Shown here in pieces: positions 7,956 to 15,412 of a DNA stretch of 64,000 nucleotides; position 1 is the stretch's first letter, and every line of letters starts with the position of its first letter. The notes beneath the pieces were generated by a model that saw nothing but the letters and a program-made list of their open reading frames with translations, did not search any database and was not told the origin of the DNA. A program made the position numbers and the translations under genes. Source of the stretch: Tumidithrix helvetica (lineage in GTDB: Bacteria; Cyanobacteriota; Cyanobacteriia; Pseudanabaenales; Pseudanabaenaceae); NCBI RefSeq assembly GCF_965232925.1, contig NZ_CBDDRA010000004.1:62001-126000 (forward strand), given 5' to 3'.

Positions 7956-8520
7956 GCCAACCTCATCCTAGCGATCGCAAACGAGCGATCGCAAATTAAA
8001 TATTTAATTAAATTGTTTGCAAAAAAGATTCTCCTCAGGTCTCGCACGAGTCGCACACTATCTGAGGGTAATGCCTTTAAGCTGCTTCAGTAATGCTGTG
8101 CGATCTTATACTATTTTCCAAAAAACTGCGCCGTACTTTTTGCAAAGACCATACAAAAAATGGCACTCAAATCCCGAACTGTTACGAATTCAATCGAAAT
8201 TGGGATTGTTACTCTCATGCAGACACTCCAGTTGTTTACATGAGTTAAGTGAGCATAGGCTGCGCAAGCTAACCGAATTACTGCGGCAATCTCCTACTGC
8301 TTGAGGGTTGGGAGACTGATTAGCGCCATCATCATTATGCAGAGACCCATATTCGCCTTTGGTCGGAATTGCCAAGATCGTCAATAGTTTGAATAAAAGT
8401 TACTATTTATGAATTTAGATTATGATTGGTGACACACGATCGCGATTCTGCTGTCTACCAAAGAATTGTATTGTTAAGTAATGGACAAATCTGAGCTTAA
8501 AGTAGGAATGGACAATTGAT
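7956..8520. other. Intergenic region between CpcD-repeat gene and hemH
   Basis: These 565 bases hold the upstream regions of two divergent genes. Paired HIP1 sites lie near 7973-7992, close to the start of the CpcD-repeat gene. I see no gene, RNA or convincing operator; no G-box or L-box match is present. Confidence 0.5.
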
Positions 8521-9672
8521 ATGGGGCGAATTGGAGTTTTACTACTAAATCTAGGAGGACCGGACAAGCTTGAAGATGTTCGACCCTTCTTGTATAACTT
8601 ATTTTCTGACCCAGAAATTATTCGTATACCATCGCCGCTGTTTCAAGCACCTTTGGCTTGGTTTATTTCCACCCTACGCTCCAAAAAATCTCAGGAAAAT
8701 TACAAAAAGATTGGTGGTGGCTCCCCTTTACGCCGCATTACTGAAGCCCAAGCGCAAGCCCTACGATTGCAGCTCCAGCAAGACGGACATGAGGTCAATG
8801 TCTATATTGGGATGCGCTACTGGCATCCTTTTACCGAAGAAGCGATCGCCCAAATCAAACGCGACCAAATCGAAGAATTGGTGATCTTGCCCCTATATCC
8901 ACAATTTTCGATTAGCACGACAGGCTCCAGTTTCCGCTTACTCGAAAGAATTTGGAACGCCGATCCAATGTTGCAAAAAATTAAATATACCGTCGTTCCC
9001 TCTTGGTTCAGTAACTCAGGCTATTTACAAGCGATGGCGAGTCTGATCGAGAAAAAACTCGACAGCGTCAAGAATCCCAGCGAAGCCCATATATTTTTCA
9101 GCGCCCATGGTGTGCCAGTCAGTTACATTGAGGAAGCGGGAGATCCCTACCAAAAAGAGATTGAGTCCTGTGCGGCTCTGATCATGGGCAAACTCAACCG
9201 CTCAAATGCCTATACCTTGGCATATCAAAGTCGTGTTGGTCCCGTGGAATGGTTGCAACCCTATACCGATGTGGCGATCGAAGAACTCGCCCATCAAGGG
9301 ATTAAAGAGTTGGTGGTTGTACCCATCAGCTTTGTTTCAGAACATATCGAAACCCTAGAAGAAATCGATATGGAATACCGAGAAATCGCCGAAAAAGCTG
9401 GGGTGGAAACCTTTGCCCGCGTACCTGCTCCAGATACCGATCCGACATTTATTAAGGCTCTAGCAAATATTGTGATGCAGGCGTTACGCGATCGCCCCAT
9501 TCTCTTCACCGATACAATTCGCACGCAAAACAACGTCAAACTCTACCCTCAAGAACGCTGGGAATGGGGTATGACTACTTCAGCCGAGGTTTGGAATGGT
9601 CGTATCGCCATGCTGGGCTTTTTGATCTTGCTATTAGAACTGTGGTTTGGACGTGGGCTGTTACATCTGTAG
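8521..9672 (+). CDS. hemH: Ferrochelatase with C-terminal CAB-like helix
   Basis: Inserts Fe2+ into protoporphyrin IX to make haem, which haem oxygenase and then PcyA turn into phycocyanobilin. The N-terminal RIGVLLLNLGGP, the SAHGVP motif with the catalytic His, GPVEWLQPYT and SFVSEHIETLEEID are all present. As in other cyanobacteria and plastids the enzyme carries an extra hydrophobic tail (about residues 355-383, AEVWNGRIAMLGFLILLLEL) with the ExxNGRxAMxGF chlorophyll a/b-binding signature. Its position before the bilin lyase genes suits a pigment-synthesis cluster, but a terminator follows it, so it is probably not cotranscribed with them. Confidence 0.97.
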   Translation: MGRIGVLLLNLGGPDKLEDVRPFLYNLFSDPEIIRIPSPLFQAPLAWFISTLRSKKSQENYKKIGGGSPLRRITEAQAQALRLQLQQDGHEVNVYIGMRYWHPFTEEAIAQIKRDQIEELVILPLYPQFSISTTGSSFRLLERIWNADPMLQKIKYTVVPSWFSNSGYLQAMASLIEKKLDSVKNPSEAHIFFSAHGVPVSYIEEAGDPYQKEIESCAALIMGKLNRSNAYTLAYQSRVGPVEWLQPYTDVAIEELAHQGIKELVVVPISFVSEHIETLEEIDMEYREIAEKAGVETFARVPAPDTDPTFIKALANIVMQALRDRPILFTDTIRTQNNVKLYPQERWEWGMTTSAEVWNGRIAMLGFLILLLELWFGRGLLHL

Positions 9673-9751
9673 ACCTAAAGCTTTATTACAATTTCTCAAG
9701 AAAAATTTTGTCAGAAACGCCCGATTAGCATTATTCACACCATCATTGAAG

Positions 9752-9779
9752 CTAGACAACAGAGGTTGTCTAGTTTTTG
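9752..9779 (+). terminator. Terminator after hemH
   Basis: Perfect 9-bp stem CTAGACAAC / GTTGTCTAG with a 4-base loop, followed by TTTTT. It lies about 80 bp past the hemH stop. Confidence 0.85.
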
Positions 9780-9961
9780 GGTATTCATACAAAAACGGGT
9801 TCCTTGAAATCCTTCTGAGTTTTATACTTTTGTGTATAATACTTTGTGCCAAATGTCTAGTGTAAAAGTTACAATATTTACAGAATTTAATATTTAAACT
9901 GGCAGAATCGTAACAAGCAAATCGTTGCTCGGTACTTTTCTTTACCAGATAGGAGAAAACT

Positions 9962-10168
9962 ATGACTGACATACCTAATGGCGGGCAAATGCTCTGGAAG
10001 CTAGAGAATAACGAACGGGTTTTGCACCTGCGGCATAACAATATTGAGCAATGGCGTCCTTATGAAGAGTTTCCACAGTACGCCCTACCCGATCCTCTAG
10101 GCTTTTCTAAAGGAATTACCACGTTTCTGGCATTACTAAAAAAAGGTTGGACGGCGACTAAAGCCTAG
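9962..10168 (+). CDS. Small conserved-looking protein, unknown function
   Basis: A 68-residue protein. The ATG follows a good ribosome binding site (AGGAGA, 7 bases upstream), and a hairpin terminator follows the gene at 10266, so it is likely to be a real single-gene unit. The sequence is mixed and polar with several Trp and Pro residues (MLWKLENNERVLHLRH, WRPYEEFPQYALPDPLGF) and no membrane segment, signal or Cys motif. I do not recognise the family. It lies between hemH and a bilin lyase gene, which could hint at a pigment-related role. Confidence 0.6.
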   Translation: MTDIPNGGQMLWKLENNERVLHLRHNNIEQWRPYEEFPQYALPDPLGFSKGITTFLALLKKGWTATKA

Positions 10169-10265
10169 ACAAGCTAGGAACCCATCCAGCGCAAGTTGTC
10201 GCGACGACACAGCATTGCGATCCATTTAGATTTGTAGATTGGGATTTGATTTATAGATGAGTGAT

Positions 10266-10290
10266 TGGGGGCGCTGCCCCCACTTTTTCT
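10266..10290 (+). terminator. Terminator after the 68-residue gene
   Basis: GC-rich hairpin TGGGGGC-GCT-GCCCCCA followed by CTTTTTCT, about 100 bp downstream of the small gene. Confidence 0.7.
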
Positions 10291-10404
10291 ACCTTTCTCC
10301 ATCTCTTGTTGGATTGCTAAGCATGTAACAAAATGTTAAGAGTAATAGACAAATTGACGCACTGAATCTGTTCCAATGTCGTTTTCTGAGGCAAGTGAAT
10401 CTCC

Positions 10405-10941
10405 ATGATGTTTCAACAGCAAACCGTTCCATCCGATCTCAAATTTTTAGTGCAAACTTTTTTTCAAAGATCGGAGGGCAACTGGCGATCGCAACGTCGT
10501 TACTACACGCTCAAGGATGGTGAAACCCAAGAAGTCGTCAGTCTTTTGACGGTCAAATTTCTTGAAGGCGGTAGTGAAGATTTGCGCGAACTTGCCCGTT
10601 TGCATGATTTAACAGATGAAGCGGCATTAACCTGCGGCGCTCTAACCACTTGGGAAAGTAACTATATTGGACCAAGCGATCGCCAAACCAAAGGCTCAAC
10701 AGTCTTTGGCGTAGAAGGCACAAAGCTTTATCGCGATCGTGGCTTTGCCACCAGCAAACCAGTCATTGCCCAATTTTCTATGCCAGATGCTACGACCATG
10801 TGCCTGCGCACCGAATATAGCGGCAATATGTTTGAAGAAGAAATCAAGTTAATCGGCACGCAATACCGCACGCGCCAGTCCATTATTTCCCGTGCTGGAG
10901 AAGAGCAAATGATTGGGCAATACTTAGAAACGCGGTTTTAA
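10405..10941 (+). CDS. cpcU: S-type phycobiliprotein lyase, CpcU-like
   Basis: A 178-residue member of the CpcS/CpeS lipocalin-like lyase family, which attaches phycocyanobilin to Cys84-type sites of beta-phycocyanin and of allophycocyanin. Family features visible are FFQRSEGNWRSQRRYY near the N-terminus, TTWESNYIG, GSTVFGVE, and RTRQSIISRAGEEQMIGQYLETR at the end. The VPxDLKFLVQTFFQRSEG start and the QTIxSRxGEEQM tail match what I recall for CpcU, the partner subunit of CpcS, better than CpcS itself. A divergent CpcS lies just downstream on the other strand, which supports a CpcS-CpcU heterodimer. Two adjacent ATG codons leave the exact start open by one residue. Confidence 0.82.
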   Translation: MMFQQQTVPSDLKFLVQTFFQRSEGNWRSQRRYYTLKDGETQEVVSLLTVKFLEGGSEDLRELARLHDLTDEAALTCGALTTWESNYIGPSDRQTKGSTVFGVEGTKLYRDRGFATSKPVIAQFSMPDATTMCLRTEYSGNMFEEEIKLIGTQYRTRQSIISRAGEEQMIGQYLETRF

Positions 10942-11002
10942 AATAGCTAGACTTGCCAATGGATTTAGCGAATTCGTTTCTGTATAGCCCTCAAAGATTC
11001 AC

Positions 11003-11596
11003 TTACCCGCCAAAGAGAGCAAAATACTCTGTTGTTTGTTCAACAGGGCTCTCAGTCTGTTTTGGGGGATTGGGTGGGGCTTTACGAATTTCTGTACAAA
11101 ATGAAGAAACATTCGATAGACCCGTGGTTAAACCCGCACGCAAACACAGATCGGGGTTGGGGAACCAAAATTTCTCTTCTGAGTAGAGCGTCTCGTATTC
11201 AGTAATCAGACTGAGAACATCGTCATCTCCCATAACATAGCGTCCAACTACGGGTGCTTTTTCGGCATAGCCTTGATGGCGCAGCAGTTTTCCCTGTTGG
11301 ATATCGCCATCATTTGCGATCGGAACAAATATGGTAAAGCCTTTATGCTTGCTATCGTTCTTATCTGTATCCCATGCCATCGTGCCATCCCATGTGACTT
11401 TAGCAGCACACAAAGCACTCTCAGGGTCAAAACCATGCTGATTACAAAGCTCTATTACCTCTTGATCGAGCAATGATAACATTTCCAGATTGATCTCTGA
11501 TGTGCCATCTTCAGCTTTTTTAATGATCAAATGATGGCTGGTGCGATGCGAGATCCAAGAACCCGCTCTTTGCTGGAAAAATTCTACGATATTCAT
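11003..11596 (-). CDS. cpcS: S-type phycobiliprotein lyase CpcS
   Basis: A 197-residue bilin lyase. It begins MNIVEFFQQRAGSW with the SHRTSHHL segment typical of CpcS-I. It continues with KVTWDGTMAWD, RYVMGDDDVLSLITEYETLYSEEKFWF and ASFCxEIR-like VSSFCTEIRKA. These residues line the bilin pocket in the family. The last 25 residues (after about 172, Pro-rich then aromatic) extend past the usual CpcS end. It is transcribed towards the CpcU-like gene, whose stop is 61 bp away; the two proteins probably form the heterodimeric lyase for Cys84 of beta-phycocyanin and allophycocyanin. Confidence 0.88.
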   Translation of the reverse strand: MNIVEFFQQRAGSWISHRTSHHLIIKKAEDGTSEINLEMLSLLDQEVIELCNQHGFDPESALCAAKVTWDGTMAWDTDKNDSKHKGFTIFVPIANDGDIQQGKLLRHQGYAEKAPVVGRYVMGDDDVLSLITEYETLYSEEKFWFPNPDLCLRAGLTTGLSNVSSFCTEIRKAPPNPPKQTESPVEQTTEYFALFGG

Positions 11597-11853
11597 AAAT
11601 TTTATAAGCCTGCATCGGTCAAATAAATATGATCCGCCGATCGCCGATCGCTAAGAGCAGCTAGGCATGATTCGTTACTAAAAAGTTCTACTCGATTGTA
11701 CGACAATATAATTGCGGCTAATGCAAATGACCTAGGCGATCTAGAGCAAACTATCCAATAGCTGACTAATAGTTAGCCATTGTTTAAACCTCTGGGGATT
11801 GTTTTGAGAATATGGGATGATAGATGATTGTTTCCAATCGATAGATTTGCTCT

Positions 11854-12681
11854 ATGGACAATGAATCTGGCATTCCCAACGACAACCAATTGACCGTCGA
11901 GCAGGCGATCGCCAATCTTCAGGGAAAAGATCTGGGATTGCGCGTCTATGCCGCTTGGTGGTTAGGTCGATTTCGCGCGGATGCTACAGAGGTTATTGAT
12001 GTATTGATCGCCGCATTAGAAGATGAAGACGATCGCACGGATGCGGGTGGTTATCCTCTCCGACGCAATGCCGCAAGGGCTTTGGGCAAATTAGGCGATC
12101 GTCGAGCCGTCCCCGCATTGATCCGTTCGCTAGAGTGCTCTGATTTTTACGTGCGGGAAGCTGCTGCACAGGCTTTAGAGGCGTTAGGAGATCCAACCGC
12201 TATTCCCAGATTAATTGAGTTACTAAATAACCAAGTTTCGGGAACGCTTCCAGCCAACGAACCTCCTCATCTGACTCAGCCTTTTGATGCAATTTTGGAA
12301 GCATTGGGCTCTTTAGGGGCGATCGATGCTATCCCCTGCGTTCTCACGTTTTTAGATCATGCAATTCCCCGAATTCAGAATGCTGCTGCACGAGCCATGT
12401 ACCAGCTTTCAGCGGATGACCAAATTGCTAATCAGTATGGCGATCGCTTGGTGCAAGCTCTTTACCACAATGACTTGCAACTACGCCGTGCCGTTTTAGC
12501 AGATCTAGGTGCGATTGGCTATTTGCCTGCTGCGGAAGCGATCTCAAGAACTTTGGCAGAAAATAGCCTTAAGCTGATTTCGCTCAAGGGGGTATTGGAA
12601 AAACAAATACAGTACGCTACCCCGCCCAATTTGTCCCAAGGGGCAATCCAAGTCATGACACTCATGGATGAATTGTTGTAG
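11854..12681 (+). CDS. cpcE: Phycocyanin alpha-subunit lyase subunit CpcE
   Basis: One half of the CpcE/CpcF lyase that attaches phycocyanobilin to Cys84 of alpha-phycocyanin. The 275-residue protein is built of HEAT-like repeats, with LTVEQAIANLQGKDLGLRVYAAWWLGRFR at the start followed by PLRRNAARALGKLGDRRAVPALIRSL and YVREAAAQALEALGDPTAIPRLIELL. The N-terminal AxxNLxGxDxGxRxYAAWWLGxF pattern is the CpcE form of the family. It is followed 45 bp later by cpcF, then cpcG. Confidence 0.93.
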   Translation: MDNESGIPNDNQLTVEQAIANLQGKDLGLRVYAAWWLGRFRADATEVIDVLIAALEDEDDRTDAGGYPLRRNAARALGKLGDRRAVPALIRSLECSDFYVREAAAQALEALGDPTAIPRLIELLNNQVSGTLPANEPPHLTQPFDAILEALGSLGAIDAIPCVLTFLDHAIPRIQNAAARAMYQLSADDQIANQYGDRLVQALYHNDLQLRRAVLADLGAIGYLPAAEAISRTLAENSLKLISLKGVLEKQIQYATPPNLSQGAIQVMTLMDELL

Positions 12682-12726
12682 CAAAAAGAGTGAAAATGTA
12701 GAAGTTAGAATTTATTGATTCCTCCC

Positions 12727-13539
12727 ATGACCGATCGCATTGACCATTTGATTCGGGCAGTAGAAGAAGCAGATTCTTCTAAACTTTTGGTAGAAGCAGT
12801 GCAAAACTTGGCAGCGGCACATCTAAATGCAGCCATTCCGACCTTGATTGCTGTCCTTAGTTATAACAATCCAGGCGCAGCGGTGGCAGCGGTCGATGGT
12901 CTCATTCAACTAGGTGAGTCTTCGGTTCCAGAGTTGCTAGATCTACTAGATATGCATAACTACACTGCCAGAGCTTGGGCAATTCGAGCACTGGCAGGAA
13001 TTGGTGACCCTAGAGGGCTGGTGACCTTGTTGGGCGTGGCAACAGCTGACTTTGCGCTGAGCGCTCGGCGAGCTGCGACCAGAGGACTAGGTACGATGAA
13101 GTGGTACTGGTTTCCAGATCATCTGTTAGAAATGGCTCAGGCAGAAGCTCTGGATGCTTTACTGTTCGTCGCTCAACAGGATGAAGAATGGGTTGTACGC
13201 TATTCAGCCGTTGTAGGATTGCAGGCATTGGCTCAAGCTATTGCAACAACGCACCCTGAGTGGCGATCGCAAATTCAGGCTCAATTTGAGCAAATGGCCG
13301 ATCGTGATGCGAGTTTAGCCGTGCGCGCGCGCGTTTGGATGGCGCAGCAGCATCTCCAAGCAAAGCCAGAAGTAAAAATAGAGGATTGTCCCTCACCCCT
13401 ATCGGCACAAGACTGGCAAAATATTCTAGAAAAACTGTGCGATCGCAAGCAACAGGAGCGGTTTATGTTGGCTGAGGGCGATCCGCGCCGTTATCGAGGG
13501 TTGGCTGAGGCGATCGCTCAAAAGACCAGTAATGCGTAA
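12727..13539 (+). CDS. cpcF: Phycocyanin alpha-subunit lyase subunit CpcF, C-terminally extended
   Basis: Second half of the CpcE/F lyase, a HEAT-repeat protein (ARAWAIRALAGIGDPRGLVTLL, LSARRAATRGLGTMKW, VRYSAVVGLQAL). I use the ATG at 12727; the frame is open from a TTG at 12715 but that start has no support. CpcF is usually about 205-215 residues, and the core here ends near 215. The further 55 residues (DWQNILEKLCDRKQQERFMLAEGDPRRYRGLAEAIA) form a separate charged helical tail. Whether this tail is a known variant or a fusion to a short domain I cannot tell. It directly precedes the leader of cpcG. Confidence 0.88.
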   Translation: MTDRIDHLIRAVEEADSSKLLVEAVQNLAAAHLNAAIPTLIAVLSYNNPGAAVAAVDGLIQLGESSVPELLDLLDMHNYTARAWAIRALAGIGDPRGLVTLLGVATADFALSARRAATRGLGTMKWYWFPDHLLEMAQAEALDALLFVAQQDEEWVVRYSAVVGLQALAQAIATTHPEWRSQIQAQFEQMADRDASLAVRARVWMAQQHLQAKPEVKIEDCPSPLSAQDWQNILEKLCDRKQQERFMLAEGDPRRYRGLAEAIAQKTSNA

Positions 13540-13557
13540 GATTGCAGAACCTAAGCG

Positions 13558-13631
13558 ATGTGTAGTTTGATAAAGTTGGGTGTACATGAAACTACACATA
13601 TTGATTAAGTTATGTAATCTTTATCAAACTA
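13558..13631 (+). promoter_or_regulatory. Overlapping alternative hairpins between cpcF and cpcG
   Basis: Two stems compete for the same bases. Stem A pairs 13558-13568 (ATGTGTAGTTT) with 13589-13599. Stem B pairs 13563-13575 (TAGTTTGATAAAG) with 13619-13631. Both are perfect, and both use 13563-13568, so they cannot form together. There is no T-tract after either, so it is not a standard terminator. It may influence how much read-through from cpcEF reaches cpcG. Confidence 0.5.
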
Positions 13632-13714
13632 GATCGAATAATGACACCCTCATTCCTATAAAATCAAAAATAACTTTTTAAGATTTTTTACAAGCAAAGG
13701 GAGATTTCGTAGCT

Positions 13715-14461
13715 GTGACAATTCCTCTTTTAGAATACGCCCCTCTTTCTCCAAACCAAAGAGTTAAGAATTTTGATGTTCCTACCGATGAAAGTCCTAG
13801 GATCTATTCAACAGATAACATTCTTTCCCCTTCTGACATGGGTACATTGATCAATGTAGCCTATCGCCAAATTTTCTTCCATGCTTTCGCCACAGATCGC
13901 GAGCCCGTTCTTGAGTCCCAACTCCGTGGCGGTCAAATCACTGTACGCGATTTTATCCGTGGATTGTTGCTTTCTAACACCTACAAGACCAGCTTCTACG
14001 ATCTCAACAGCAACTACCGCTTTGTCGAGCACACCGTGCAAAAGGTATTGGGACGCGATGTCTATGGCGAGCGCGAAAAAATCGCTTGGTCTGCTGTAGT
14101 CATGACCAAAGGTCTCGCAGGTTTTGTAGACGATCTACTCAACAGCGAAGAGTACCTAAGTAACTTTGGCTACGATACGGTTCCTTACCATCGTCGTAGA
14201 ATTCTGCCCAGTCAGACAATTGGTGAGAGACCCTTTGATATTAAGTCTCCTCGCTATGATGCCTACTATCGTGCTAAGTTTGGCTTCCCTCAATTTGTTT
14301 GGCAGTCTACTGTACGCAGCTACAATCCTGCTAAGACCTTTACCGCAGGCAATCCTTCTGCCTTCCTTGATATGGCACAGAGCATTAGTCCACGCGGAGG
14401 ACAAGCTCAACGCATCTCATCCCTAAACATCGATATCGAGAAATCACTTCCTCGTCGGTAA
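13715..14461 (+). CDS. cpcG: Phycobilisome rod-core linker CpcG
   Basis: Soluble linker joining phycocyanin rods to the allophycocyanin core. The 248-residue protein starts with GTG at 13715, preceded by AAAGGGAGA about 11 bases upstream. It opens with IPLLEYAPLSPNQRV, carries the Pbs-linker domain (about 40-185; VRDFIRGLLLS, YRFVEHTVQKVLGR, NSEEYLSNFG, VPYHRRRILP) and ends in a polar tail without the transmembrane helix seen in the cpcL product at 4553-5317. The two proteins therefore represent the two phycobilisome types in one locus. A strong terminator follows at 14504. Confidence 0.95.
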   Translation: MTIPLLEYAPLSPNQRVKNFDVPTDESPRIYSTDNILSPSDMGTLINVAYRQIFFHAFATDREPVLESQLRGGQITVRDFIRGLLLSNTYKTSFYDLNSNYRFVEHTVQKVLGRDVYGEREKIAWSAVVMTKGLAGFVDDLLNSEEYLSNFGYDTVPYHRRRILPSQTIGERPFDIKSPRYDAYYRAKFGFPQFVWQSTVRSYNPAKTFTAGNPSAFLDMAQSISPRGGQAQRISSLNIDIEKSLPRR

Positions 14462-14503
14462 TCCTACGAACTAGTTAGATAGCTTCTATCTAGTCTAAGA
14501 GTA

Positions 14504-14549
14504 GAAAAAGCATAAGGGTAAGATAAACTTCTTATCCTTATGCTTTTTT
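14504..14549 (+). terminator. Terminator after cpcG
   Basis: Long stem AAAAAGCATAAGG...CCTTATGCTTTTTT (about 14505-14548) with TTTTTT at the 3' side, 43 bp past the cpcG stop. Confidence 0.85.
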
Positions 14550-14580
14550 AATAGGTGCTGCCCTACTACTTAAACCTCAG

Positions 14581-14785
14581 TTCGGGATAAGAAAATCCCA
14601 AACCCTTTATCTAAGGCTATGGAACCTATAAATGCTAAATTCTCACAAATAAATCCTATTCATCCAATAAATCGGGGCGAGCACACACCATCCATCGCCC
14701 CTACACCAATTGTAGGGGCAGCGCCCCCGTGCTGCCCAGAACGCTTGTATGCCCTATATTTCCGTTTCATATTCTTTATCCCGAA
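14581..14785. mobile_element. MITE-like element with TTCGGGATAA inverted ends
   Basis: A 205-bp non-coding segment bounded by TTCGGGATAA (14581-14590) and its complement TTATCCCGAA (14776-14785), with further near-matching bases just inside (GAA / TTC). The interior includes a GTAGGGGCAGCGCCCCCG hairpin and no frame. It fills much of the gap between cpcG and the XRE gene. Its mobility is inferred from the terminal repeats only. Confidence 0.5.
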
Positions 14786-14842
14786 TTCACGTTAGTTAGG
14801 GAATCAAAATGTGGAGATTACGTAGCGGAGATCGGTTTGGTA

Positions 14843-15277
14843 TTAAAGCTTAGTTTGTCTCACATCTTCATCTTTCTCTTCCCAAAATCCCAATTCCAGT
14901 AACGCTCTACAGATCGTGGCGCGAGAGGGACGGACTTTAGGTGCTTTTAATCCTAACTCTTGGGCAGTTTCAAGTAGATCCTGCATCAAGAGATCCAGCG
15001 AGCTGTCAGTCGTATCTTGTGGAAGATGGTCAATTCTGCCTTGGTAAGCTAATGTATAAAGTTCCAAGTGCCGTTTACCCATGACTCTAGCCAGTTTTCT
15101 TAGGGTTTCGGGGGTAGGACAGGTTCCCTTAAAGCAAGCTCCTCGCAGACGAGGCTGGGGGACCCCTGACAAGTCAGCCAGACGATTCATGCTAATCCCC
15201 TGTTCTTCTAAGTATTGAAGAACAAATTGCCCCAATGGAGAACAATCTTCAGGTTTTACTTGTAATTTTGCTGGCAT
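14843..15277 (-). CDS. XRE-family helix-turn-helix regulator
   Basis: A 144-residue DNA-binding protein. Residues about 12-70 form an HTH_XRE/Cro domain (LGQFVLQYLEEQGISMNRLADLSGVPQPRLRG, TPETLRKLARVMG). The second half is charged and helical and shows no enzyme motif. It is divergent from the rcaE-like kinase gene with 135 bp between the starts, so it could regulate that gene or itself; that is inference. No target is known. Confidence 0.75.
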   Translation of the reverse strand: MPAKLQVKPEDCSPLGQFVLQYLEEQGISMNRLADLSGVPQPRLRGACFKGTCPTPETLRKLARVMGKRHLELYTLAYQGRIDHLPQDTTDSSLDLLMQDLLETAQELGLKAPKVRPSRATICRALLELGFWEEKDEDVRQTKL

Positions 15278-15412
15278 TAGTGAACTTCCCGAACGTCTAA
15301 ATATTTAGAAGAGATCTGGCGAAAAATTATTACGAACAATATCAACTTTAACCCAGTATATTTGTAACAATTATATCAAGTCTCATTATCAATAGTCCTG
15401 ACCGATCCAAGG

